A DNA stretch of 22,076 bases from an uncultured Bacteroidales bacterium (GCA_900554845.1 USIY01000011.1:1-22076); one strand, 5' to 3'; numbered from the stretch's first letter, positions 7,934 to 14,130 are shown. The notes: generated from the letters alone by a model not told the origin. Program-made: numbers and translations.

Positions 7934-7964
7934 CAAAGATATACTGCTACAAACGTTCTGAAAA
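7934..7964 (-). promoter_or_regulatory. Possible WYL-obgE-acyltransferase operon promoter
   Basis: The minus strand of 7934-7941 reads TATCTTTG, a full match to TAnnTTTG. At the expected -33 distance (19 bases, 7961-7964) there is TTTT instead of TTTG. Transcription from about 7927 would give a leader of roughly 200 bases containing all the inverted repeats described in this spacer. Confidence 0.5.
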
Positions 7965-7996
7965 AGTTGTTATTGTTGTTTTAATTGAAAGGATAC

Positions 7997-8032
7997 AGGT
8001 CTGCGTGAGCAGGCCTTTTCTTTTTATTCTTT
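7997..8032 (+). terminator. Plus-strand intrinsic terminator with no annotated plus-strand gene before it
   Basis: AGGTCTGC (7997-8004) pairs with GCAGGCCT (8009-8016), eight pairs with one T-G, around a GTGA loop. A T-rich tract follows (8016-8032, TTTTCTTTTTATTCTTT). The U-tract is on the plus strand only. On the minus strand, where rfbB ends at 8051, the bases after the stem are GTATCC, a poor terminator. The nearest plus-strand gene upstream is thyA, more than 6 kb away, so an unannotated plus-strand RNA may end here. Confidence 0.65.
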
Positions 8033-8050
8033 GTCTGTTCTTATGAGTCC

Positions 8051-9187
8051 TTATCTGTTTTTGTACATCTCGTCGTAGTACTTCTCGTAGTCGCCGGAAG
8101 TGATTCTGTCCATCCATTCCTGGTTGTCGAAGTACCAGCGGACTGTCTTCTCAATCCCTTCCTCGAACTGGAGGCTCGGCTCCCATCCGAGCTCGCGCTG
8201 CAGCTTGCGGCTGTCGATGGCGTAGCGCATGTCGTGTCCCGGACGGTCCGTCACGTAGGTAATCAGCGACTCCGACGACCCCTCGGGATTGCCCAGCAGC
8301 CTGTCCACCGTTCTGATAATCACCTTTATCAGGTCGATGTTCTTCCATTCGTTGAAACCCCCGATGTTGTAGGTCTCGGCCACCTTCCCCTTGTGGAATA
8401 TCAGGTCGATGGCACGTGCGTGGTCCTCGACGAACAGCCAGTCGCGCACGTTCTCCCCCTTGCCGTAGACGGGCAGCGGCTTCTTGTGGCGGATGTTGTT
8501 GATGAACAGCGGTATCAGCTTCTCGGGGAACTGGTAGGGGCCGTAGTTGTTCGAGCAGTTGGTCACGAGCGTCGGCATTCCGTATGTGTCGTGGTATGCG
8601 CGCACGAAGTGGTCGCTCGAGGCCTTGGAGGCCGAGTAGGGTGAGTGGGGGTTGTACTTGGTGGTCTCCAGGAAGAACTCGGTGCCGTAGGCCATGTCGT
8701 CCTCGCTGGAGGCCTTCGTGGTGAACGGGGCGGGAACTCCCTCGGGATGGGTCAGCTCAAGGGCGCCGTAGACCTCGTCGGTCGAGATGTGGTAGAAGAG
8801 CTTGCCCTCGTATTTCTCGGGCAGAGAATCCCAGTATTCCTTGGCTGCCTGGAGAAGGGCGAGCGTGCCCATCACGTTTGTGCGGGCGAAGGTGAAGGGA
8901 TCCTTGATGGAGCGGTCCACGTGGCTCTCGGCGGCGAGGTGGATCACGCCGTCTATCTTATGCTCGCGGATCACGCGGCGCATCTCGTCAAGGTCGGCGA
9001 TGTCGGCGCGGACAAAGGTGTAGTTGGGCCTGTCCTCGATGTCCCGGAGGTTCTCGAGGTTGCCGGCGTAGGTCAGCTTGTCGAGGTTGACGATGTTGTA
9101 GTCGGGGTATTTGTTGACGAACAGGCGTACCACGTGGCTGCCTATGAATCCGGCCCCGCCGGTGATGAGTATATTGCGAGCTGACAT
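8051..9187 (-). CDS. rfbB: dTDP-glucose 4,6-dehydratase
   Basis: RfbB (RmlB) converts dTDP-glucose to dTDP-4-keto-6-deoxyglucose, the branch point for dTDP-rhamnose and other deoxysugars of surface polysaccharides. The 378-residue protein has the NAD-binding motif GGAGFIGS (10-17), HLAAESHVDRS (83-93), the catalytic triplet Thr136-Asp137-Glu138 in STDEVYG and the YSASK motif (Tyr184, Lys188). NNYGPYQFPEKLIP and the C-terminal RPGHDMRYAID are also typical. The gene stands alone: rfbA, rfbC and rfbD are not adjacent. It is visibly richer in G and C at third positions than the genes on either side, which may reflect strong expression or a different history. Its promoter is well formed. Confidence 0.97.
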   Translation of the reverse strand: MSARNILITGGAGFIGSHVVRLFVNKYPDYNIVNLDKLTYAGNLENLRDIEDRPNYTFVRADIADLDEMRRVIREHKIDGVIHLAAESHVDRSIKDPFTFARTNVMGTLALLQAAKEYWDSLPEKYEGKLFYHISTDEVYGALELTHPEGVPAPFTTKASSEDDMAYGTEFFLETTKYNPHSPYSASKASSDHFVRAYHDTYGMPTLVTNCSNNYGPYQFPEKLIPLFINNIRHKKPLPVYGKGENVRDWLFVEDHARAIDLIFHKGKVAETYNIGGFNEWKNIDLIKVIIRTVDRLLGNPEGSSESLITYVTDRPGHDMRYAIDSRKLQRELGWEPSLQFEEGIEKTVRWYFDNQEWMDRITSGDYEKYYDEMYKNR

Positions 9188-9226
9188 ATTTTTGACAGTT
9201 GTAAGTTTATATTCTTTGAATTTTCA

Positions 9227-9258
9227 CAAAGATACAAAAAATACCGCACTGCTGCAAA
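9227..9258 (-). promoter_or_regulatory. rfbB promoter, overlapping the rsmA terminator
   Basis: On the minus strand TTTG (complement of 9255-9258) and TATCTTTG (complement of 9227-9234) are exactly 20 bases apart and match both Bacteroidota elements. The start point would be near 9220, with a leader of about 33 bases. The -33 element lies in the loop of the hairpin that ends rsmA transcription. Confidence 0.75.
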
Positions 9259-9278
9259 TTGGCACTGCGGTATTTTTT
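9236..9278 (-). terminator. Terminator of the FKBP-rsmA operon (symmetrical hairpin)
   Basis: ATACCGCA (9241-9248) pairs with TGCGGTAT (9266-9273). The stem continues inward after a C-C mismatch with three more pairs. It is flanked by an A-run (9236-9241) and a T-run (9273-9278), so it carries a U-tract in either direction. It sits just past the rsmA stop codon at 9294, consistent with ending that operon. Confidence 0.85.
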
Positions 9279-9293
9279 ATAAATTGGAGTTTT

Positions 9294-10097
9294 CTATTGT
9301 TTCAGGGCTTTTGTGAGTTGTACGAACTGTTCCACGGAAAGTCTTTCCGGTCTTTCGGTCAAAAGATGCTCCACAGGTTCCAGTTGCTCTTTGGAACGGC
9401 TTGTCAACATCGGTCCCAAAGAATTTCGCAGAGTCTTGCGTCGCATGCTGAAAGCCTGTTTCACTACGGCTTTGAACGCACCGGTGTCGCATCCCAGATC
9501 AGATCGGTTGTTTCGGGTGAGTCGCAGGACGCCGCTGCGCACTTTCGGCGGTGGAGTGAAGACGTGAGGCTCGACGGTGAAAAGATATTCGCAGTCGTAC
9601 CATGCCTGCAAAAGCACCGACAGAATTCCGCGCTCGCGTCCCCCGGGGCCGGCGCAGATTCGCTCGGCAACTTCTTTCTGCAACATCCCGGCCGCCACAG
9701 GAATGCGTTCCTTGTTCTCCAGAATTTTGAAAAAAATCTGGCTGGAGATGTTGTAGGGATAGTTGCCGATTACGGTAAACTCTCGTCCGGGGAACAACTC
9801 GTTCAGGTCCATGCGCAGGAAGTCGGCTTCCTCCACCTTGAGATCCGGGTACATTTTCGATAGAAAAGCCACGCTTTCTGAATCAAGTTCCACAGCCGTA
9901 AGGTCACGTCCGGTCTCGATCAGATATTTGGTCAGCATCCCCATGCCTGGGCCAATCTCAAGCACAGGCGTGCCGCCCCATTGCTTGGCGCTTTCCGGAA
10001 GCTGCGACGCGGCAATGGTTTCGGCTATCCGCCGGGCAATGTGCTCGTCATTGAGGAAGTGCTGTCCCAGCGACTTCTTTGCGCGAACGTTTTTCAT
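9294..10097 (-). CDS. rsmA: 16S rRNA (adenine1518/1519-N6)-dimethyltransferase
   Basis: RsmA (KsgA) dimethylates two adjacent adenosines in the 3' terminal helix of 16S rRNA and acts as a checkpoint in 30S assembly. The 267-residue product starts with KKSLGQHFL (7-15). It has the SAM-binding motif LEIGPGMGMLT (46-56), the acidic AVELD (68-72) and the catalytic NYPYNISS (112-119). The C-terminal helical domain includes VFTPPPKVRSGV and FSMRRKTLRNSL. Length is normal. The start lies 25 bases after the stop of the lipoprotein FKBP gene with no promoter between, so it belongs to the same transcript. Confidence 0.97.
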   Translation of the reverse strand: MKNVRAKKSLGQHFLNDEHIARRIAETIAASQLPESAKQWGGTPVLEIGPGMGMLTKYLIETGRDLTAVELDSESVAFLSKMYPDLKVEEADFLRMDLNELFPGREFTVIGNYPYNISSQIFFKILENKERIPVAAGMLQKEVAERICAGPGGRERGILSVLLQAWYDCEYLFTVEPHVFTPPPKVRSGVLRLTRNNRSDLGCDTGAFKAVVKQAFSMRRKTLRNSLGPMLTSRSKEQLEPVEHLLTERPERLSVEQFVQLTKALKQ

Positions 10098-10122
10098 AAT
10101 CCAAGATGGAGTTTTCTTCCGG

Positions 10123-10671
10123 TTACTGTTGTCCCACGGAGATGAGCTCCACAGTGAAGATCAGGTCTTCGTCGGGGCCGATCATCGGTGGTGCGCCGGC
10201 GGAGCCGTAAGCCAGATTTGACGGAATGTAGAATACGGCCTTTCCGCCTTCCTTCATGAGCTGCAGACCTTCGGTCCATCCGGGAATCACGCGGTTCAGG
10301 GGGAACGTGGCGGGTTCACCGCGGCTTACGCTGCTGTCGAACACCTGTCCGTTCAGGAGCTCTCCTGTGTAGTGCACTGTCACTTCATCGGCGGCTGTGG
10401 GCTGCTTGCCCTTGCCTTCGGCCAGAATCATGTATTTCAGTCCGGTGGGAGTCACTGCGTAGGTCGTGTCGGTTGCCGTTTCGGCACGCTTGGTGGTGTC
10501 CTGGAACGCTTTTGCAAGCTCGCTGTATTCGGGAGTCGGGACTACTGCTTCGGCCTCGGCAACAGTCGTGTCACTGTCGGCCGTGCCTTTCTTGCTGTTG
10601 GAGCATGAGGCAACTATGGCCGCGCCCGCTGTCAGCAGTAGGCCGACGGTCAGAATCTGAAATTTTTTCAT
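10123..10671 (-). CDS. FKBP-type peptidyl-prolyl isomerase, lipoprotein
   Basis: The 182-residue protein is a predicted periplasmic peptidyl-prolyl cis-trans isomerase anchored by lipid. The N-terminus has two Lys, a hydrophobic stretch (7-20) and a lipobox VASC with Cys23. The residues after the Cys (SNSKK) lack the acidic surface-export signal known from Bacteroidota, so it probably faces the periplasm. A Thr/Ala/Glu-rich linker (about 29-72) leads to one FKBP domain (75-180), with VTVHYTGELLNGQVFDSS, FPLNRVIPGWTEG and LAYGSAGAPP. It starts three bases after the upstream FKBP gene and is its paralogue. A 32-base block (10286-10317) is identical in both genes. Confidence 0.92.
   Translation of the reverse strand: MKKFQILTVGLLLTAGAAIVASCSNSKKGTADSDTTVAEAEAVVPTPEYSELAKAFQDTTKRAETATDTTYAVTPTGLKYMILAEGKGKQPTAADEVTVHYTGELLNGQVFDSSVSRGEPATFPLNRVIPGWTEGLQLMKEGGKAVFYIPSNLAYGSAGAPPMIGPDEDLIFTVELISVGQQ
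10286..10317. repeat. 32-base block identical in the two tandem FKBP genes
   Basis: Positions 10286-10317 and 10838-10869 are identical base for base and lie 552 bases apart. They encode the FKBP core around ATFPLNRVI. The surrounding 150 or so bases are also very similar, including silent positions. This points to a fairly recent duplication or to gene conversion between neighbours, because selection on protein alone would not preserve silent sites. Confidence 0.85.
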
Positions 10672-10674
10672 CGT

Positions 10675-11265
10675 TTATTTCTTGTTGACTTTTATAAGTT
10701 CTACATCGAAAATCAGAGTTGAGTGCGGCGGAATTGCTCCGGGGACACCCTGCGGGCCGTAGGCCAGGTCGCTGGGGATGAAGAATGTGTACTTCGCGCC
10801 CTCTTTCATGAGCTGCACGCCTTCTGTCCATCCGGGGATCACGCGGTTCAGGGGGAACGTGGCGGGTTCGCCGCGGTTCACGCTGCTGTCGAACACCTGT
10901 CCGTTCAGCAGTTTGCCCGTGTAATGTACGGTCACTTCATCCTGGGCTGTGGGTTGCGCTCCGGTGCCTTCTTTCTCAACCACATACTGCAGGCCGCTGG
11001 CGGTGGTCTTCACGTTTTCCTTCTTGCCGTTCTCTTCCAGGAACTTTGCGCCCTCGGCGCGGGATGCCGCCTCAGCCTTGGACTGAAGGTCCTGAAGGTA
11101 ATCGTTGATAAGTTTCTGTGCCTCTTCCATGCCTATCGCCGGTTCTGTGCCGTCGTAGATGGTTTTGACTGCATCCTTGAATGATTCCACATCGAGATCC
11201 TTGACCCCCATGCCCTTGAGCTGTTGTCCCATGGCGAGACCCCATGCATAACTTAATTTGTCCAT
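10675..11265 (-). CDS. FKBP-type peptidyl-prolyl isomerase, FklB/FkpA-like with N-terminal dimerisation domain
   Basis: The 196-residue protein has a helical N-terminal region (1-80, beginning MDKLSYAWGLAMGQQLKGMG) like the dimerisation domain of FklB, FkpA and Mip. A C-terminal FKBP domain follows (about 85-196, with VTVHYTGKLLNGQVFDSS, FPLNRVIPGWTEG and LAYGPQGVPGAIPPHSTLIF). No signal peptide or lipobox is present, so it is probably cytoplasmic, unlike its downstream paralogue. It is the first gene of a three-gene unit ending in rsmA. The start codon lies beside an inverted-repeat-rich spacer that contains a possible promoter and operator. Confidence 0.93.
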   Translation of the reverse strand: MDKLSYAWGLAMGQQLKGMGVKDLDVESFKDAVKTIYDGTEPAIGMEEAQKLINDYLQDLQSKAEAASRAEGAKFLEENGKKENVKTTASGLQYVVEKEGTGAQPTAQDEVTVHYTGKLLNGQVFDSSVNRGEPATFPLNRVIPGWTEGVQLMKEGAKYTFFIPSDLAYGPQGVPGAIPPHSTLIFDVELIKVNKK

Positions 11266-11316
11266 ATTTTTTCTATCGTCTGCGGAGCCATAAGCCCCAG
11301 ATTGTCTTCGAAGTTG

Positions 11317-11338
11317 TGTAAACTAATTTGAGTTTACA
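11317..11338. promoter_or_regulatory. Inverted repeat TGTAAACT-N6-AGTTTACA (possible operator)
   Basis: The eight-base arms (11317-11324 and 11331-11338) are perfect complements around AATTTG. The repeat overlaps the downstream edge of the possible FKBP promoter at 11337-11344. Related AGTTTAAAC motifs recur at 11351-11360 and 11488-11495. A dimeric regulator site is plausible, as is part of the larger repeat element. Confidence 0.45.
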
Positions 11339-11344
11339 AAATTG
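11337..11344 (-). promoter_or_regulatory. Possible -7 element for the FKBP-rsmA operon
   Basis: The minus strand reads CAATTTTG, one base away from TAnnTTTG. The upstream -33 region has only ATTG or TTGC at 21-22 bases. The leader would be about 65 bases. This is the best candidate in the spacer but it is weak. Confidence 0.3.
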
Positions 11345-11540
11345 TGAAGAAGTTTAAACTTTATGGCAATCTTTATTAATCTTTTGGGTGCCTTTCTCCG
11401 CTCTCATCTGCGCCGACCGAGAGGTCGCCGCTTCTTCGATCGAAGAAATCCCCTCCAAAATATTAATAAATCTTACCATAAAAATTAGTTTAAACAACTT
11501 CTTTATTAATAACACTTGTATGCTCGGATTGTTGTATAAT

Positions 11541-12383
11541 TCACCGGGTTGCGGTGATATGGAAGCATCCTGTGCGTTCGTACTTCACCAGACAGCGTTT
11601 CTGATTTCGCAGGTCCAGCAATACTTCCGCAAGAAGGTTCTTCAGGTCTTCCTCATTGATTGTGCGCGTGGAGTCAAGACTGTGGAAACGCGCCCAGCTT
11701 ATGTCGAAAGTGGTTCCGAACTGATGCGTGGATGAGTCCACGGCGTTTCGGTTTACGCGTCGCAGGCGTTTCACGGTGTGCGGCGTGCGCAGCAGACTCG
11801 TCACTATAATGCGGTAGGAGTCGGCTCCTCGGCGTGCGAGTGAGTCGATGAAATTGCTGCCGATGTCACGCAGCAGTTTTTCAGCCTCCGGCACAAGATA
11901 GGGGAAAGAGTGTTTCAGAGAGTCGACGGTGTAGAACCGATTGCTTTGTACTTCCACGATTGGCCGTGAAGTGAAGTAGGCCAGTCCTAATGAGGTGAGG
12001 GGACGAAGGCCCAGTCGCTCGGCGGCGGCGTATTGGTATTTGTTGGAATCGTTGAACACTTTGGCAAGCGGTCCTATCCTGTTGATGTGGATGCGTTCGT
12101 GGAAACGGGGACCCGGCTTGATGTCTGCGGCCGGTTGTGATTGCTGTCCGGTCTCTGTCGCCGGGTCTTCGTTGGTTGACAATTCAGGAATTACGTTCTG
12201 TGCGGGAACGGTATAGTCCTCTGTGCCGTAGCCTGTTATTTGTGAGGAGGTTTCGGCGGTGGCGGCATCGAATCCTTTGCTCTGGCGGCATGCCGAAAAA
12301 GCCAGCAATACAAGGGCCGTCAGTCCAACGGCCCTTGATATTTTGATATATTTTAGGGAATCTTTCTGCTTAGTTTTGTCCAT
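11541..12383 (-). CDS. DUF5715 family lipoprotein with M15-like (DD-carboxypeptidase) metal site
   Basis: The chosen start gives 280 residues: MDKTKQKD, a hydrophobic stretch (20-30) and a lipobox-like FSAC with Cys32. Residues 35-95 are low complexity and probably a linker. The C-terminal part has VTSLLRT (194-200), SSTHQFGTTFDISW (217-230) and CFHITA (273-278). Together these reproduce the M15/VanY pattern S..R, SxHxxGxxxD and a final His. The likely zinc ligands are His220, Asp227 and His275. A cell-wall DD-peptidase or related cell-envelope role is inferred; it is not shown. An in-frame ATG 42 bases upstream is less likely because the promoter -7 element lies between the two starts. The downstream neighbour is the repeat-rich spacer. 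Confidence 0.82.
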   Translation of the reverse strand: MDKTKQKDSLKYIKISRAVGLTALVLLAFSACRQSKGFDAATAETSSQITGYGTEDYTVPAQNVIPELSTNEDPATETGQQSQPAADIKPGPRFHERIHINRIGPLAKVFNDSNKYQYAAAERLGLRPLTSLGLAYFTSRPIVEVQSNRFYTVDSLKHSFPYLVPEAEKLLRDIGSNFIDSLARRGADSYRIIVTSLLRTPHTVKRLRRVNRNAVDSSTHQFGTTFDISWARFHSLDSTRTINEEDLKNLLAEVLLDLRNQKRCLVKYERTGCFHITATR

Positions 12384-12389
12384 CGACTG

Positions 12390-12397
12390 CAAAATTA
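12390..12397 (-). promoter_or_regulatory. -7 element directly before the DUF5715 gene (near-leaderless)
   Basis: The minus strand reads TAATTTTG, a full match to TAnnTTTG, ending seven bases before the ATG block at 12381-12383. No TTTG is present at the -33 distance. If this element is used, transcription begins at or within a few bases of the start codon. Confidence 0.5.
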
Positions 12398-12472
12398 CAA
12401 AAAATCCCGCAATATTGGCAGCCACAACTTCTCAAAAAGAAATATGTCTTGCTATAAAGTTGCCGTAATTAT

Positions 12473-14035
12473 TCATTCGGTCTCGATCAGCCAGGGTGTG
12501 GAGATGGAACGGATGGAGTCGTCGAAATTAGCGCCGACTTTGATTATCCTGCGACCGTCCGCACGGAACGGCAGCAGATAGTCGCGGCTGTTGATCTGTT
12601 CCATCGCCGCCTGCGCGCTGCCGTTGATCTTGAACTCGAACAGATAGAGATAGTCCGGAGTTTTGACAAGGAGATCGATACGTCCTTCAGCCGTACGCAT
12701 CTCGGCATACGTGTAGAAGCCCATCAGCTTCATTGCCAAGTAAATCACGTTGCGGTAATGGAGTTCAAGATGCCCCATGTCCATCTGGTCGTACTGATAG
12801 CCACTGAACAACGCCTGCAGCCGGATCATGAAATCGTCGACGCGTCCGGCCTCGACGTCAAGCACAAAACGCCGAACATCAAATTCGCTGCGGCCCGAAC
12901 GATTGGCTGTGTATATCTTCATCAAGCCATTCAGAAATCCTTGCTCCACCTCGCGATTCGGATAACCGAGAGTGACCGTACCGAAACGCCGGTCATAATT
13001 CCGGATTGTGAGATACCCGCTCTGATACATTATAGGCACAGCGTTGCTCAGATCGAAAGAGGCGTCCATCAATTCATCGACATTCTCTTCCATATGCTCC
13101 AGGTCACGAAGGTCAATCTGCATATTGCGAATCATCTCCACCAAGAAAGTGGGAGTGCCCGTGGAGAACCAGTAGGACCCGATATAGCCGCTTTGAAGGG
13201 CGTTAAGAAGACTGAACGGATTGTACATGTCGGGCGACGACGGTGCGAAATGGTAACCGTCATAATTCTCTTTCAGCTTCATGTACGCCTCGTCTGCCGA
13301 TATGCTGTTCTTGGTAGCGAGCGCATGTACCCCCTCGCTGAAATTATCTTTGATTTCATCTGATGTCATGCCGCATATCGCGCTGTATTCATCAGACAAC
13401 GAGATATCCTGCAGGTTGTTCAGGTCGCTGAAAATACTCAGTTTGCCGAAGCGCGACACTCCGGTGAGCATGGCGAACTCTATATATTGGTCACAGTTCT
13501 TCAGATTGCCGTACACAGACTTAAGTTGAGTACGATAAATGTCCTGAAGTTTCTTGTTGCTTGCGGTGTCAAGCAATGGTTTGTCGTATTCATCAATAAG
13601 AATAACTACTTTCCGGCCCGTAACGGCATAGGCTTGTTCAATAATATATCTGAACCGTTCCGAATGAGGCGCGGACTGTCGTTCTGTGCCGTAAAAATTC
13701 TCCCAGCGTTCGAAGTCGTAGTTGAATTTCTGCAACAAGCTTTCTGGAGAATCATAATCCCAGGCGTTAAGCGCGATGTGGAGTACCGGATGCGGCTGCC
13801 AGTCATGTTCCCGTCGGCTGATGGCAAGTCCCTCGAACAAGTCCTTGCGGCCCTGATAGAACGCCTCGATGGTGGACAGAAGCAAAGATTTGCCGAACCT
13901 GCGGGGGCGGCTTAGAAAAAAGTATTTACCTCTTTGTATGAGTTTCTCTATATATTGAGTCTTGTCTACATATGTATAGCCGTCTTCGCGAAGTGTCGCG
14001 AAGCTTTGTACGCCTATAGGATATATCTTTGCCAT
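12473..14035 (-). CDS. AAA-ATPase-like protein with C-terminal PD-(D/E)XK nuclease-type domain
   Basis: The 520-residue protein belongs to the AAA-ATPase-like plus DUF1703 architecture that is abundant in Bacteroidota. The N-terminal ATPase has a Walker A variant SRPRRFGKS (42-50), which lacks the usual first Gly, and Walker B VVILIDEYDKPLL (143-155). The motif LTGVSRFGKLSIFSDLNNL (190-208) is conserved in the family. The C-terminal domain (about 420-510) has GRIDLLVKT (451-459) followed by YLFEFKINGSA (464-474), giving the Asp...ExK signature of PD-(D/E)XK nucleases with Asp454, Glu467 and Lys469. Intact length and no frameshift suggest a working gene. Function is not established; defence or selfish-element roles have been considered for the family. 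It is monocistronic. Confidence 0.88.
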   Translation of the reverse strand: MAKIYPIGVQSFATLREDGYTYVDKTQYIEKLIQRGKYFFLSRPRRFGKSLLLSTIEAFYQGRKDLFEGLAISRREHDWQPHPVLHIALNAWDYDSPESLLQKFNYDFERWENFYGTERQSAPHSERFRYIIEQAYAVTGRKVVILIDEYDKPLLDTASNKKLQDIYRTQLKSVYGNLKNCDQYIEFAMLTGVSRFGKLSIFSDLNNLQDISLSDEYSAICGMTSDEIKDNFSEGVHALATKNSISADEAYMKLKENYDGYHFAPSSPDMYNPFSLLNALQSGYIGSYWFSTGTPTFLVEMIRNMQIDLRDLEHMEENVDELMDASFDLSNAVPIMYQSGYLTIRNYDRRFGTVTLGYPNREVEQGFLNGLMKIYTANRSGRSEFDVRRFVLDVEAGRVDDFMIRLQALFSGYQYDQMDMGHLELHYRNVIYLAMKLMGFYTYAEMRTAEGRIDLLVKTPDYLYLFEFKINGSAQAAMEQINSRDYLLPFRADGRRIIKVGANFDDSIRSISTPWLIETE

Positions 14036-14058
14036 TTGTCGGGATGTTTATTTCACTG

Positions 14059-14089
14059 CTAAGTTACTAAAATCCCATTGAATATCAAA
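14059..14089 (-). promoter_or_regulatory. Possible promoter of the AAA-ATPase-like gene
   Basis: On the minus strand TTTG (complement of 14086-14089) is followed after 19 bases by TAACTTAG (complement of 14059-14066), one base off TAnnTTTG. The ATG is about 23 bases downstream. It lies back to back with the HAD gene promoter in a 95-base divergent spacer. Confidence 0.5.
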
Positions 14090-14118
14090 AGCGATTCATA
14101 ATTATCGAGATTTTTGGT

Positions 14119-14126
14119 TAAATTTG
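14119..14126 (+). promoter_or_regulatory. -7 element directly before the HAD gene (near-leaderless)
   Basis: TAAATTTG matches TAnnTTTG fully and ends only four bases before the ATG at 14131. The -33 position (14095-14098) has TTCA, two bases off TTTG. Use of this element would give an mRNA with essentially no leader. Confidence 0.5.
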
Positions 14127-14130
14127 CGAA

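Larger units (their letters stand above)
11310..11501. repeat. Candidate small inverted-repeat element (MITE-like) in the spacer upstream of the FKBP operon
   Basis: GAAGTTGTGTAAACTAATTT (11310-11329) matches, in 19 of 20 positions, the reverse complement of 11482-11501. Inside, 11346-11380 and 11462-11501 form a second, longer imperfect inverted repeat; the shared blocks are GAAG, GTTTAAAC, TTATGG and TTTATTAAT. The core (11381-11460) contains a GACC-GAGA-GGTC hairpin and a perfect 16-base palindrome, TTCTTCGATCGAAGAA (11432-11447). There is no coding frame. The arms recall a non-autonomous mobile element, but no clear target-site duplication is visible, so a regulatory array remains possible. 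Confidence 0.45.

Noticed and set aside
7997..8032. Hairpin read as the rfbB terminator
   Set aside because: The U-tract is on the plus strand; in the direction of rfbB the stem is followed by a GTATCC stretch. It could still stop some minus-strand transcripts, so this is a preference only.
7790..8035. The spacer as 6S RNA, RNase P RNA, SRP RNA or tmRNA
   Set aside because: I could not find the characteristic conserved sequences of any of these, and the overall fold does not suggest a 6S-type central bulge.
8645..9863. Open frames on the plus strand across rfbB and rsmA
   Set aside because: They overlap two secure genes in antisense and encode no recognisable protein.
11541..12425. Longer start for the DUF5715 gene, adding 14 residues
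   Set aside because: The promoter -7 element lies between the two ATGs, and the shorter form gives a normal lipoprotein signal.
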